DNA from: Alphaproteobacteria bacterium
Lineage (GTDB): Bacteria > Pseudomonadota > Alphaproteobacteria > Sphingomonadales > Emcibacteraceae
DNA: 64,000 bases
Direction of reading: 5' to 3'
NCBI GenBank assembly: GCA_030428615.1
Contig: JAUIDN010000008.1
Span: 56,232 to 120,231 of the forward strand
Shown here piece after piece: positions 35,842-44,933 of this stretch; the first letter of the stretch is position 1; each line of letters opens with the position of its first letter. Position numbers and translations under genes: made by a program. The notes under the pieces were generated by a model, which was given only the letters and a program-made list of their open reading frames with translations, did no database searches and was not told the DNA's origin.

Positions 35842-36693
35842 TTAAAAGCTTGGCTCTGCGATCGGATCACCAAATTTCCAGCTTCCATCCGGCTGAAGGC
35901 ATGCCTGACCGTATGCGGGAACGGTTTCACCGCCAATTTCAATGGTTGTCGTATATTCACGAACCTGCATACAGCTTTCGTCCTGAACCTGCTGTGGCTG
36001 ATACTGGTATGCCGGGGCCGCGCCCTGTTGCTGATTGGTATAAACAGGAACCTGCTGTACTACGGTTTGTACAGGTTGCTGAACATAAACCACCCGTGTC
36101 CGCGGACGATAATAATAGCTTGGCCCGTAATAAGAGCCCGGATATCCGTATCCGTAACTATAGCTTACGCTAACGTTGTTATCATAATAATTATGACTGT
36201 TAAACGCGGAATAAAGTAGCGCGCCACCCACAAGCCCGGTGGCAAACGCAGCGCCGTTTCCTCGGTTGCGATATCTGTAACGATCACGGTAGCCTTGTCT
36301 GTAACCGCGATTATATCCGCGATTATTGGAAACTACCCTGAAGGGGCGATTATAGTTATTTACAACAGTATGGTTGCCACGATTTCTAATGACTGTTGTG
36401 CCGCCCCTGTTTCTGTTGACGACACGGCTTATAGGACCGCCGTTTCCTCTGTTTCTGACCGCGGTTCTATTGCCTCCACCGCGATTAAGCACGGCGACAC
36501 GGTTATTGCCACGGTTGCTTTTCATAACACGTGAAATCGGGCCACCGCCCTGTGAATAGGCGATATTTCCTTTTCTCTTGCCTTTATCCCGTGATTGTGC
36601 GGTTGCCTCCGCGAGGGGGAGAGTAAGAAGGCTCGCAGCAACCAAGCCGGTTACAATCACTGACTTATTCAGGAATTTTTTCAAGATACTCAT
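35842..36693 (-). CDS. Secreted Arg/Gly/Asn/Tyr-rich repeat protein with a surface-antigen-type C-terminus
   Basis: A 283-residue exported protein. After a signal peptide (to about residue 33, ATAQS) comes a low-complexity zone rich in NRGG, RNRGN and GGPISRV repeats (PISRV appears twice), then a short hydrophobic AFATGLVGGALLYSAF patch. Next is a Tyr/Gly/Pro-rich stretch, a Gln/Val-rich stretch, and a folded-looking tail. The tail has CMQVREYTTTIEIGGE and YGQACLQPDGSWKFG, a motif seen at the end of many surface-antigen and RT0821-like proteins. It is probably envelope-associated. The function is unknown. Confidence 0.75.
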   Translation of the reverse strand: MSILKKFLNKSVIVTGLVAASLLTLPLAEATAQSRDKGKRKGNIAYSQGGGPISRVMKSNRGNNRVAVLNRGGGNRTAVRNRGNGGPISRVVNRNRGGTTVIRNRGNHTVVNNYNRPFRVVSNNRGYNRGYRQGYRDRYRYRNRGNGAAFATGLVGGALLYSAFNSHNYYDNNVSVSYSYGYGYPGSYYGPSYYYRPRTRVVYVQQPVQTVVQQVPVYTNQQQGAAPAYQYQPQQVQDESCMQVREYTTTIEIGGETVPAYGQACLQPDGSWKFGDPIAEPSF

Positions 36694-36808
36694 ATTCTAT
36701 TCCTTCCATACAATTAATAGAACCCGATCACCTGCGACTCATTATATCAGGTCAAGCTTAACCCAATCTGAATAAAAATTCCAGTCAATATATAAACTAT
36801 TGGTTGCT

Positions 36809-37678
36809 TTACATATTCAAATTGTTGAGTATGTCCATATATACTATACCTAAGAATGTATCCGGATCCATGAACCCGTTGCCGTAGTCCCCGTCATATT
36901 TCTTGAGCGGGGCCATTTTTTTAACGGCTTCAAGTGATAATCCCTGTTTTGCGATGGGCTCAAGAATATTGTGAATATCCATCAATACATCATAATAAAT
37001 TTGCAACCCCGCCTTATTGGTCAGGGGGCCGTGGCCGGGTATAATTTTTGTGTCATCATCAATGTTATCAATGGTTGCTTTTACCGTGGCCAGTAACCCT
37101 TTCCAGGAACCGCCGCCGGGCACATCAACATAGGGATAGGCTTCATTGAAAAAAGTATCCCCCATGTGGATGACATTTTTGCCACCGAAATAAACGATGC
37201 TGTCGGTATCGGTGTGGGCGCTGGGAAAGTGCTTAGCCCTGATATCCATACCGTTTAAATGAAATGTCAGTTGGTCATTGAAACTGATGATCGGCAATCC
37301 TTCCTTTGCCATATCTTCGCTTAACAGTCTTTTATAGACATTGTCATGCGCGACGATATCAATCCCCATTTTGCCGAGATTTTCATTACCGCCGGTATGA
37401 TCCCCGTGATAGTGGGTGTTGAAAACGAAATGAATATCGTCTGTTGACAGTTCTCGAATGGCGGCAACAATTTTCTCCGTCAGTGGGGCATATTGGTCGT
37501 CAATCAGAAAAACACCATCTTCGCCGATGGAAACACCAAGGTTCCCACCTTCGCCCATCATTATATAAAGATCGTCAGTGACTTTGGTTGTGGTTATTTC
37601 AATATTTTCCCAGTCCTGCGCAAACGCGTTTGTGCCAAGTGACAGGGTTAAAAGTGTAGCAAGAGCGATTTTTTTCAT
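36809..37678 (-). CDS. Periplasmic metallo-beta-lactamase-fold hydrolase
   Basis: A 289-residue MBL-fold protein with a signal peptide (MKKIALATLLTLSLGTNAFAQ). The metal-binding HxHxDH is NTHYHGDHTGG, followed by HFPSAHTDTD (metal histidine), HMGDTFFN (bridging aspartate) and IPGHGPL. Exported proteins of this shape are common in proteobacteria and do not imply beta-lactam resistance. The substrate is unknown. It lies 50 bases downstream of the UDG gene. Confidence 0.9.
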   Translation of the reverse strand: MKKIALATLLTLSLGTNAFAQDWENIEITTTKVTDDLYIMMGEGGNLGVSIGEDGVFLIDDQYAPLTEKIVAAIRELSTDDIHFVFNTHYHGDHTGGNENLGKMGIDIVAHDNVYKRLLSEDMAKEGLPIISFNDQLTFHLNGMDIRAKHFPSAHTDTDSIVYFGGKNVIHMGDTFFNEAYPYVDVPGGGSWKGLLATVKATIDNIDDDTKIIPGHGPLTNKAGLQIYYDVLMDIHNILEPIAKQGLSLEAVKKMAPLKKYDGDYGNGFMDPDTFLGIVYMDILNNLNM

Positions 37679-37727
37679 GTGCTTTCCCTCATTTGTTGTT
37701 ATGGGAAAACTATATCACAGAAATACT

Positions 37728-38399
37728 CTATTTCAATTGCTCTATGATATTGACGAATACGTCTTCAAACATTTGTGTCGTCAGCCGCCCGGTGTTGGTA
37801 TTGTAACGTGAGCAGTGATAACTATCGATCATTAAAAGACCGCTTGAAAGCGTATGAAGACTGTTATGGGCAAATTTAAAAGCTGACTTCTTCTCACTAT
37901 ATGTCGACAGGACGGCGTTATGTGCAACCAGCCCAAGGGCGAGGATGATTTTAATTGTGGGTAGTTTTTCAATCTGTTCAATTAAATAGGGACGGCAGTT
38001 TCGCTCCTCCTCGCCAATTGTCTTATTTTGCGGTGGAACACATCTTACGGCGTTTGTGATGATGGCTTTTTTCAATTTTAGCCCGTCATCAATTCGCGCG
38101 GCGTAATTGCCCTCTGCAAATCCGAATTTCAGTAATGTGGGGTAAAGAAGATCACCCGCATAATCCCCGGTAAAGGGCCGCCCGGTTCTGTTTGCTCCCT
38201 TTAACCCGGGTGCAAGACCAACGATCAGTAGTTCAGCATCGCGTGAACCAAATGCCGGTACCGGGCCATTAAAAAAATCTGGAAATTTTGTCTGGTTTTC
38301 TTTTCTGAATTCAACAAGTCGCGGGCATAGTGCGCAGTCAAGTGGCGCATTGCCGGGCAGGGCGCTTTGAAGTTGTTCTACCAATTTATAATCCTTCAT
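37728..38399 (-). CDS. Uracil-DNA glycosylase, family 5 (UDGb-like)
   Basis: A 223-residue protein resembling family 5 uracil-DNA glycosylases. It has the iron-sulfur cysteine pattern (LDCALCPRLVEF plus later NAVRCVPP and NCRPYL), the active-site loop IVGLAPGLKGANRTGRPFTGD, and the C-terminal DSYHCSRYNTNTGRL. UDGb removes uracil, hypoxanthine and related bases. It is distinct from the UDG-like protein at 31446. It is 16 bases downstream of the NYN-domain gene. Confidence 0.9.
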   Translation of the reverse strand: MKDYKLVEQLQSALPGNAPLDCALCPRLVEFRKENQTKFPDFFNGPVPAFGSRDAELLIVGLAPGLKGANRTGRPFTGDYAGDLLYPTLLKFGFAEGNYAARIDDGLKLKKAIITNAVRCVPPQNKTIGEEERNCRPYLIEQIEKLPTIKIILALGLVAHNAVLSTYSEKKSAFKFAHNSLHTLSSGLLMIDSYHCSRYNTNTGRLTTQMFEDVFVNIIEQLK

Positions 38400-38415
38400 T
38401 GCGAAAAAGAACAGT

Positions 38416-38970
38416 TTATGGATGGTCGGGCATGTCGGACGCGTCCCCGCGTCCGAATTCTTCGCCCATATTTGAAATTTCGATGAAGCTGTCGGCTTGT
38501 CTCCTTAGCTCATCAGCAATCATTGACGGTTGCGTTTTGGTGCTGCTGACCACGGTCACCCGTACCCCTTTTCGTTGAACGGCTTCCACCAGCCGCCTGA
38601 AGTCACCATCGCCTGAAAAAAGGACAATATGATCGACATGTTCTGCCATTCCCATCATGTCAATGGCGAGTTCCATATCCATATTGCCTTTTATTTTCCT
38701 TTCACCGCGATCATCGGTAAATTCCTTAGTCGGTTTGGTGATCATTGTATATCCGTTATAATCCAGCCAGTCGACAAGGGGCCGGAGCGGGGAATATTCC
38801 GCTTCCTCAATTAAGGCGGTGTAGTAATTTGCGCGCAGCAGCTGGCTTCTTTCTGCAAAATAACGGCGCAGACGACTATAATCGATATCGAAATTAAGTG
38901 ATTTTGCGGTGGCAAATAAATTTGAACCATCAATAAATATCGCCAATCGTTCACCGGGATAAAATAACAT
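38416..38970 (-). CDS. NYN-domain (LabA/DUF88) protein
   Basis: A 184-residue NYN/PIN-like domain protein. The acidic active-site residues are in AIFIDGSNLF, NMDMELAIDMM and LFSGDGDFRRLVEAV. NYN proteins are predicted RNases, and homologues of this length are found throughout alphaproteobacteria. It begins a minus-strand run NYN, UDGb, MBL hydrolase. Confidence 0.9.
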   Translation of the reverse strand: MLFYPGERLAIFIDGSNLFATAKSLNFDIDYSRLRRYFAERSQLLRANYYTALIEEAEYSPLRPLVDWLDYNGYTMITKPTKEFTDDRGERKIKGNMDMELAIDMMGMAEHVDHIVLFSGDGDFRRLVEAVQRKGVRVTVVSSTKTQPSMIADELRRQADSFIEISNMGEEFGRGDASDMPDHP

Positions 38971-39132
38971 AATAAATTCCTAAAAAATAAATAAAATATA
39001 GCCACTTATAGCATATTTAAGTGGCATTTTAAACTAAATACGGTTTCACAAATTGGCTTACGGTCACTATTTTCTGGTCTGCTTGACAATGTTGGTATAG
39101 CTTCGTCATTTATTTTTTGAAACGGACAGAAT

Positions 39133-39660
39133 ATGATTTTAATTGGCTTGGGGAGCAATCTGACAACAGAAGAATTTTCGACATCCCGCGCTATTCTGGA
39201 AAAGGCCTTGAAAATGCTTGAGGATGAAAAAATATCTGTCATTAAATGTTCGCGTTTTTATGAAACGGAACCCGTGCCCAAATCAGATCAGCCATGGTAC
39301 GTAAATGCTGTGGCACAGATTGAAACATCACTTGACGCTGTTGAACTTCTCGCCAAGCTTCACGAAATTGAACGAAATTTGGGTCGCACCCGCCGCGAAA
39401 GATGGGAGGCCCGTGTTATTGATCTGGATTTACTCTGTTACGACGAGCAAATTTTCCCAAGTGCAGGTCAATGGTGCACCGAAGCGCAAAAAGACAGCCC
39501 GAAAGGCGCTGTGATACCTCATGCACGGATGCATGAAAGGGATTTTGTGCTGATTCCTTTAATGGATATTGTACCGGATTGGCGCCACCCCGTATCCGGT
39601 AAAAGTATCAGGACGATGCTCTCACAAGCGAAATCAGGCGGAATTGTGAGAGTTTTATAA
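39133..39660 (+). CDS. folK: 2-amino-4-hydroxy-6-hydroxymethyldihydropteridine pyrophosphokinase
   Basis: Transfers pyrophosphate to the pterin in folate synthesis. The 175-residue protein shows IGLGSNL at the N-terminus, [40 protein letters not shown], and [14 protein letters not shown]. These are the standard HPPK motifs. folK often precedes rpoZ in alphaproteobacteria, as here. Confidence 0.95.
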   Translation: MILIGLGSNLTTEEFSTSRAILEKALKMLEDEKISVIKCSRFYETEPVPKSDQPWYVNAVAQIETSLDAVELLAKLHEIERNLGRTRRERWEARVIDLDLLCYDEQIFPSAGQWCTEAQKDSPKGAVIPHARMHERDFVLIPLMDIVPDWRHPVSGKSIRTMLSQAKSGGIVRVL

Positions 39661-39754
39661 TGAATGTGTCACAAAAATAGCAGATATCCGCTTTACAGAG
39701 CATGTCAGTAATTGTATAAGCCGTGTTTTATTATTTAATTGGAGAATGTGCAAA

Positions 39755-40162
39755 ATGGCACGCGTTACCGTAGAAGATTGTGAAGATAAAGTCTCAAACC
39801 GATTTGACCTTGTATTGCTTGCAGCGCGTCGCGCGCGTCAGATTTCGGCTGGTGCTCCGATAACAGTGGAACGCGACAATGACAAAAACCCTGTCGTCGC
39901 ACTTCGTGAAATTGCTGATGAAACCATTAAGGTTAATGATTTACAGGAAGCAATCCTTTATGGCTTGCAAAAGCATGTCGAAGTTGACGAGCCGGAAGAA
40001 GATGATATTTCACTGCTTCTGGCAGAGCAGAAATTGACAGAGAATAACCAGGATATGACAGCAGACAATCTGGCAAAGGTTGCCATGGAAGTTAAAGCTG
40101 ATGTGGCAAAAGCCGAAGCTGAAGACGCAGAGACAACTGCTGACGAAGGCGAGGAAGAATAG
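39755..40162 (+). CDS. rpoZ: DNA-directed RNA polymerase subunit omega
   Basis: A 135-residue omega subunit. The family start [30 protein letters not shown] is placed at 39755, where GGAG lies ten bases upstream. The frame also opens at 39746, too close to that site. Alphaproteobacterial omega is longer than the E. coli protein and ends in an acidic tail ([16 protein letters not shown]), as here. A terminator follows before rsh. Confidence 0.96.
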   Translation: MARVTVEDCEDKVSNRFDLVLLAARRARQISAGAPITVERDNDKNPVVALREIADETIKVNDLQEAILYGLQKHVEVDEPEEDDISLLLAEQKLTENNQDMTADNLAKVAMEVKADVAKAEAEDAETTADEGEEE

Positions 40163-40190
40163 CCGGAATATAAACGTTAAAATATTTTTT

Positions 40191-40231
40191 AAAAAAGGCT
40201 TGTTTGAGGTGTCCTCGGCAAGTCTTTTTTT
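40191..40231 (+). terminator. Rho-independent terminator after rpoZ
   Basis: AAAAAAGGCTTG pairs with CAAGTCTTTTTT (one G-T pair) and an inner GAGG/CCTC hairpin extends the stem. It ends in a run of seven T residues. Confidence 0.85.
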
Positions 40232-40275
40232 GTACACTGACTTTAACTTGAAGCATTATCGATGGAAGATAATTT

Positions 40276-42426
40276 GTGATACGTCAATTTGAACTTGTGG
40301 ATATGGTCAAGGCCTACGACCCGGATATCGACGAAAGCCGTCTGAATCGGGCATATGTCTTTTCGATGAAAGCGCACGGAACGCAGAAGCGGGCCAGTGG
40401 GGATCCGTATTTTTCGCACCCGCTTGAAGTTGCTGGTATCTTGACAGGGATGCAACTGGATTGTGATACGATTGTTACAGCGCTGCTTCATGATACAATT
40501 GAGGACACGGTTGCAACTTACGAACAGATTGAGGAATTGTTTGGTGTCGATATCGCAAAAATGGTCGACGGGGTAACAAAACTTTCAGAACTCGAATATA
40601 CATCTGAAACTTCAAAACAGGCAGAAAATTTCCGTAAATTACTGCTGGCCATGTCAAATGACATTCGAGTGCTTCTTGTGAAGTTGGCGGACCGGCTTCA
40701 TAATATGCGTACACTTCATTTCATTAAAAATCCGGAAAAAAGAGCACGTATTTCAAGGGAGACGTTGGATATATACGCGCCTCTCGCGGAACGGATCGGA
40801 ATGCAGGAATTAATGAATGAGCTTGAGGACCTTGCATTTCCCCATGTTTATCCAGAAGCATACGAATCCATTATGAAGCGGCTTGATTACCTTTATGCGA
40901 ATACTGAAAACATTCGTGATGAGGTGATCAGGGAACTTGAAAAAATATTTGCCGAAAACTTCCTTGATGCTGAAGTGGTCGGGCGGCGAAAGCAGCCATA
41001 TTCTATCTGGAAGAAGATCACCTACCGCAATGTCAGTCTTGAAAACCAGGCCGACCTTTTCGCTTTTCGTGTGATCGTTGATGATGTTGAAGATTGCTAT
41101 AAAGCGCTTGGGATCATTCATAAAACCTGGCAGGCCGTCCCCGGACTTCTTAAAGACTATATTTCTATGCCGAAACCTAACGGATACCAATCAATCCATA
41201 CTGTCGTGATAGGGCCGCAAAGAAAGAGGATCGAAGTGCAGATCAGGTCCACGGAAATGGATATCATCGCCGAAAAGGGGGTGGCTGCACATTGGCGTTA
41301 TAAAAATGATGCATCAAAAAAAGACAGTGTTCATTACCGCTGGCTTCAGGATCTGCTTGAGATACTTGAACATGCCGCTGATCCGGAAGAATTTCTCGAA
41401 CACACAAAAATTGCGATGTACCAGAACCAGGTTTTTTGCTTTACGCCAAAGGGCGAACTTATTAACCTTCCCGCTGGAGCAACGGTTGTTGATTTCGCCT
41501 ATGCGGTTCACACAATGATTGGGGATACTTGTGTTGGGGGAAAGGTAAATGGTGAACCCGCGCAGCTTAAAAGACGGCTGGCAAATGGTGATCAGGTTGA
41601 AATATTAACATCGAAAGCTCAAAAACCTCATGAAAGCTGGGCAAATTTTGTTGTAACGGGTAAAGCGAAAGCCGCAATAAGAAGAAATACACGCTTGCAG
41701 CAGAAAAATGAATATATTGAACTCGGTGAAGAAATTCTCAAACATTCATTTGAGCATGAGAAGCGCGAATATACAAAAAAGGCAATTATATCAGCGGCCA
41801 AAAAATTAAATTTAAAAGGCGGTGCCGACGCCGTGTTTGAAAAAGTCGGAAGCGGTGAGCTTTCTGATCGCAGTGTGCTGGAAATAGTCTTTCCCGGCCT
41901 TAAGGCGAAGAAGGATACAAAGAAAGCGGGGGCTATCGTTCTTGATACTAAGCGCGCCCATAAAGGCGGAGATAATCAACTGCCGATAAAAGGTTTGTTA
42001 CCGGGCCTTGCAGTGCATATTTCAAAATGCTGCCATCCGCTTCCGGGAGATCGGATTGTTGGTATTGTTTCTGAAGGAAAAGGTGTGATGGTTCACACAA
42101 TCGATTGCGATGCTCTCGACGTTTATACGGATGCTCCAGAAGCGTGGCTGGATTTGTCATGGCACCCCCCTGAAAATAGCGCCGAAGTTTATATTGGCAG
42201 GATAGATATGACGCTAAAGCATGTGTCGGGTGCGCTTGCTTCTGTTCTCTCCATTATTGCGCAGGATGAAGGAAATGTCAGCAATCTTGTCTTCAGTGAA
42301 AGATCTGCCGATGTTTTTCGGATTGAACTTGATCTTGAGGTCAGAGATGTTAAACATTTGACAGATGTTATTTCCGCATTGCGCGCCAGTAAATATGTAG
42401 ACTCCGTGGAACGGGCATTTACCTGA
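40276..42426 (+). CDS. rsh: Bifunctional (p)ppGpp synthetase/hydrolase Rsh
   Basis: A 716-residue RelA/SpoT homologue that makes and degrades (p)ppGpp in the stringent response. The HD hydrolase has intact metal residues (His72-Asp73 and Glu76-Asp77 in LHDTIEDT). The synthetase region has DYISMPKPNGYQSIHTVV. TGS (FCFTPKGELINLPAG) and a C-terminal ACT domain are present. Translation starts at a GTG with GGAAG seven bases upstream. It is the single RSH in the window, as expected for alphaproteobacteria, and heads the pyrE-to-era block. Confidence 0.97.
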   Translation: MIRQFELVDMVKAYDPDIDESRLNRAYVFSMKAHGTQKRASGDPYFSHPLEVAGILTGMQLDCDTIVTALLHDTIEDTVATYEQIEELFGVDIAKMVDGVTKLSELEYTSETSKQAENFRKLLLAMSNDIRVLLVKLADRLHNMRTLHFIKNPEKRARISRETLDIYAPLAERIGMQELMNELEDLAFPHVYPEAYESIMKRLDYLYANTENIRDEVIRELEKIFAENFLDAEVVGRRKQPYSIWKKITYRNVSLENQADLFAFRVIVDDVEDCYKALGIIHKTWQAVPGLLKDYISMPKPNGYQSIHTVVIGPQRKRIEVQIRSTEMDIIAEKGVAAHWRYKNDASKKDSVHYRWLQDLLEILEHAADPEEFLEHTKIAMYQNQVFCFTPKGELINLPAGATVVDFAYAVHTMIGDTCVGGKVNGEPAQLKRRLANGDQVEILTSKAQKPHESWANFVVTGKAKAAIRRNTRLQQKNEYIELGEEILKHSFEHEKREYTKKAIISAAKKLNLKGGADAVFEKVGSGELSDRSVLEIVFPGLKAKKDTKKAGAIVLDTKRAHKGGDNQLPIKGLLPGLAVHISKCCHPLPGDRIVGIVSEGKGVMVHTIDCDALDVYTDAPEAWLDLSWHPPENSAEVYIGRIDMTLKHVSGALASVLSIIAQDEGNVSNLVFSERSADVFRIELDLEVRDVKHLTDVISALRASKYVDSVERAFT

Positions 42427-42443
42427 TATTTAAAGGGACAAAA

Positions 42444-43031
42444 ATGGATAAAGATCAAGTATTACAAGAATTTAAAGATGCTGGAGCTCTTCTTGAAGGC
42501 CATTTCCTGCTTTCTTCCGGACTTCATAGTGAAAAATATTTGCAGTGCGCGCGGGTGTTGATGAATCCGGAAAGGGCGGCGCGAATTTGTTCCGCGCTCG
42601 CCGATAAAATAAGTGCAACTATTGATCAGCCGATAGACATGGTTGTTTCTCCCGCGATGGGCGGTGTTATTGTCGGGTATGAAATGGGACGCCAACTTGG
42701 GGCAGAGGCTATTTTTGCTGAACGGGTAGACGGTGAATTCGAACTTAGACGCGGTTTTCAAATCCCTTCCGGTGCCAATGTGCTGATGGCGGAAGATATT
42801 GTAACCACTGGTTTGTCATCAAAAGAATGTATCGAGACAATAAAAAAATATGGCGGGAATGTTGTTGCTGCAAGCTGTCTGATTGATCGCAGTAATGGAA
42901 AAGTGGATGTCGGAGTGCCGCTGGTGTCACTTATGGGGCTTGAAATTCCCGCTTATGAAGCGGACAACTTACCGGATCATCTGAAAGGCACAGAAGCTAT
43001 TAAACCCGGAAGTCGCGAATTTAAAAAATAA
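42444..43031 (+). CDS. pyrE: Orotate phosphoribosyltransferase
   Basis: Converts orotate and PRPP to orotidine monophosphate in pyrimidine synthesis. The 195-residue protein has the PRPP-binding motif VLMAEDIVTTGLSS, SSGLHSEKYLQCAR at the N-terminus, and SPAMGGVIVGYEMGRQLG. It follows rsh after 17 bases, a conserved alphaproteobacterial arrangement. Confidence 0.96.
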   Translation: MDKDQVLQEFKDAGALLEGHFLLSSGLHSEKYLQCARVLMNPERAARICSALADKISATIDQPIDMVVSPAMGGVIVGYEMGRQLGAEAIFAERVDGEFELRRGFQIPSGANVLMAEDIVTTGLSSKECIETIKKYGGNVVAASCLIDRSNGKVDVGVPLVSLMGLEIPAYEADNLPDHLKGTEAIKPGSREFKK

Positions 43032-43057
43032 CAATCATTTTGATATAAGGATGCCGG

Positions 43058-43657
43058 GTGTTTAAACGCCGCAAGAAACAATCATTTTTTAGCCGACTGC
43101 GCGAATTTCTGTGGCCGTCATCCGGCTGGAGGCGCGCGGCGAGTTATATGCATCATCGCATCGCGCGCATTGATGGCACGCCTTACGCGATTGCGGCCGG
43201 TTTCGCCTCCGGAGCATCTATCTCATTTACGCCGTTTGTGGGGTTTCATTTTATTTTAGCGGGAATCATCGCCTGGATTATTCGTGGTAATATTTTTACA
43301 TCCGCGATTGGAACCGCCATCGGCAATCCATGGACATTTCCATTTATCTGGGCGGTAACATATAATCTGGGGATCAATATCCTCGGCTGGGAAGCGACTG
43401 ATGACATAATTACGAAAATGGATGAAATGTTTTCAAGTTTCACAATTGTAGATCTTGTCAGTGAACCGCTTTTGGTGCTTGGACCATTTCTTGAAACAGT
43501 ATTTGTGCCGATGCTGATCGGTGGTATTATTATTGGCGCTTCTCTTTGGATAGTATTTTATTGGCCTATTTTTAAATTGGTGTCACAATATAAGATAAAC
43601 CGACTTAAACGAAGACAACGAAGACAACGAAAACTAGAGGCAAAAGAAAATGAGTGA
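43058..43657 (+). CDS. DUF2062 membrane protein
   Basis: A 199-residue protein of DUF2062 with two or three membrane segments, the GFASGASISFTPFVGFH motif and IGNPWTFPFIW, both diagnostic for the family. The tail is highly basic (KINRLKRRQRRQRK). Function unknown. It starts at a GTG with AAGGA upstream and overlaps pdxJ by eight bases. Confidence 0.92.
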   Translation: MFKRRKKQSFFSRLREFLWPSSGWRRAASYMHHRIARIDGTPYAIAAGFASGASISFTPFVGFHFILAGIIAWIIRGNIFTSAIGTAIGNPWTFPFIWAVTYNLGINILGWEATDDIITKMDEMFSSFTIVDLVSEPLLVLGPFLETVFVPMLIGGIIIGASLWIVFYWPIFKLVSQYKINRLKRRQRRQRKLEAKENE

Positions 43658-44393
43658 AAATAGAATTCGCCTTGGTGTTAATATCGACCATGTAGCAACC
43701 GTTAGAAATGCGCGTGGCGGGTTTCATCCGGATCCAATTCGTGCGGCATTACTGGCTGAAAAAGCAGGAGCGGACGGTATTACAGCGCATCTTCGTGAAG
43801 ATAGAAGGCACATAAAGGACACTGATATCGAACGCCTTATGGCGGAAATAAAAATACCGCTTAATTTTGAAATGGCGGCGACCGATGAAATGCTTGCCAT
43901 TGCAACAAGGCTCAAGCCCGCTTCATCCTGTATTGTTCCTGAAAAACGGGAGGAGCTTACAACGGAAGGTGGTCTTGATGTTATCGGATACTACAATCAC
44001 CTTGAGGGGTATATAGCCAAACTAAAAGACGCGGGCGTTAGTATTAGCTTATTTATTGATCCTGATGTCAATCAGATAAAGGCCTCCAATGAGCTTGGTG
44101 CGGATAAAATCGAACTCCACACGGGTTCTTATGTTGATGCGCAGGGCAACGCGCGCATGGATGAACTGGAAAGGCTTCGGGTAGGCGCCAGATACAGCGG
44201 GGAAATTAATCTTGAAGTACATGCCGGGCATGGCCTTAACTACGAAACGGTGGAAGCAGTCGCCGCAATACCAGAATTTACCGAATTTAATATTGGTCAC
44301 TTTCTTATAGGGGAAGCAATTTTTGGTGGGCTGGAAAATACGATTGCAGAAATGCGCGCCCTTATGGATCAGGGGCGTGAGAATTGCGCCTGA
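43650..44393 (+). CDS. pdxJ: Pyridoxine 5'-phosphate synthase
   Basis: Forms pyridoxine phosphate from aminoacetone phosphate and deoxyxylulose phosphate in vitamin B6 synthesis. The 247-residue TIM barrel opens with LGVNIDHVATVRNARGG, has ITAHLREDRRHI, the glutamate in PLNFEMAAT, VEVHAGHGLNY-like (LEVHAGHGLNY) and FNIGHFLIGEA. All landmarks are intact. Confidence 0.97.
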   Translation: MSENRIRLGVNIDHVATVRNARGGFHPDPIRAALLAEKAGADGITAHLREDRRHIKDTDIERLMAEIKIPLNFEMAATDEMLAIATRLKPASSCIVPEKREELTTEGGLDVIGYYNHLEGYIAKLKDAGVSISLFIDPDVNQIKASNELGADKIELHTGSYVDAQGNARMDELERLRVGARYSGEINLEVHAGHGLNYETVEAVAAIPEFTEFNIGHFLIGEAIFGGLENTIAEMRALMDQGRENCA

Positions 44394-44425
44394 TTGCCTT
44401 ACTTAAGCCATAAAGGGATCATGTT

Positions 44426-44830
44426 ATGAGAATTATTGGACTTGGAAATGATCTTGTTGATATCCGCAGGATAGAAAAGTCTCTGAACAGGTTTAATAAT
44501 CGCTTCATGGAACGTGTGTTCACGGAAACGGAGATAGCGTATTGTCAGGCCGCAGGCAACACGAACGCCAATTTTGCAAAACGATTTGCGGCAAAAGAGG
44601 CGTGTGCCAAAGCGCTTGGTACCGGTATAGCCGAAGGTGTGTTTTGGAAGGACATGTGTGTGGCAAATGATCAGTTTGGTAAGCCGATGATGGTTCTGAG
44701 CGGCGGTGCCAGAGAGAGACTGGATGGAATACTCCCGCCCGGGATGATATCACAGATTGATCTGACAATTACCGATGAGTTTCCAATGGCACAGGCCATA
44801 GTGATTATTACAGCATTGCCGGAACATTAA
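44426..44830 (+). CDS. acpS: Holo-[acyl-carrier-protein] synthase
   Basis: Transfers 4'-phosphopantetheine to acyl carrier proteins, including probably the one at 23316. The 134-residue protein shows GLGNDLVDIRRIE, FTETEIAYC, and KRFAAKEACAKALGTGI, which carry the metal and CoA-binding residues. It follows pdxJ in the usual order. Confidence 0.95.
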   Translation: MRIIGLGNDLVDIRRIEKSLNRFNNRFMERVFTETEIAYCQAAGNTNANFAKRFAAKEACAKALGTGIAEGVFWKDMCVANDQFGKPMMVLSGGARERLDGILPPGMISQIDLTITDEFPMAQAIVIITALPEH

Positions 44831-44933
44831 TGAGTGATGGCTAATAATTATGGAATATTAATTGAGATTTTGTGTTTCTTGCGGTATTTCTATGCAATTG
44901 CATAAAACAAAAACAATAAAGTGATATGAGTTT

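Noticed and set aside
36295..36559. Plus-strand open frames across the repeat-protein gene
   Set aside because: They are shadows caused by the low-complexity minus-strand gene, with no ribosome binding site or domain.
35842..36693. CRISPR-like or DNA-level tandem repeat in the repeat-protein gene
   Set aside because: Repeats are at the amino-acid level and irregular, with no constant spacer. No CRISPR array was seen anywhere in the window.
36809..37678. Beta-lactamase resistance gene
   Set aside because: The MBL fold is shared by many hydrolases, and the sequence resembles general exported MBL proteins rather than class B beta-lactamases.
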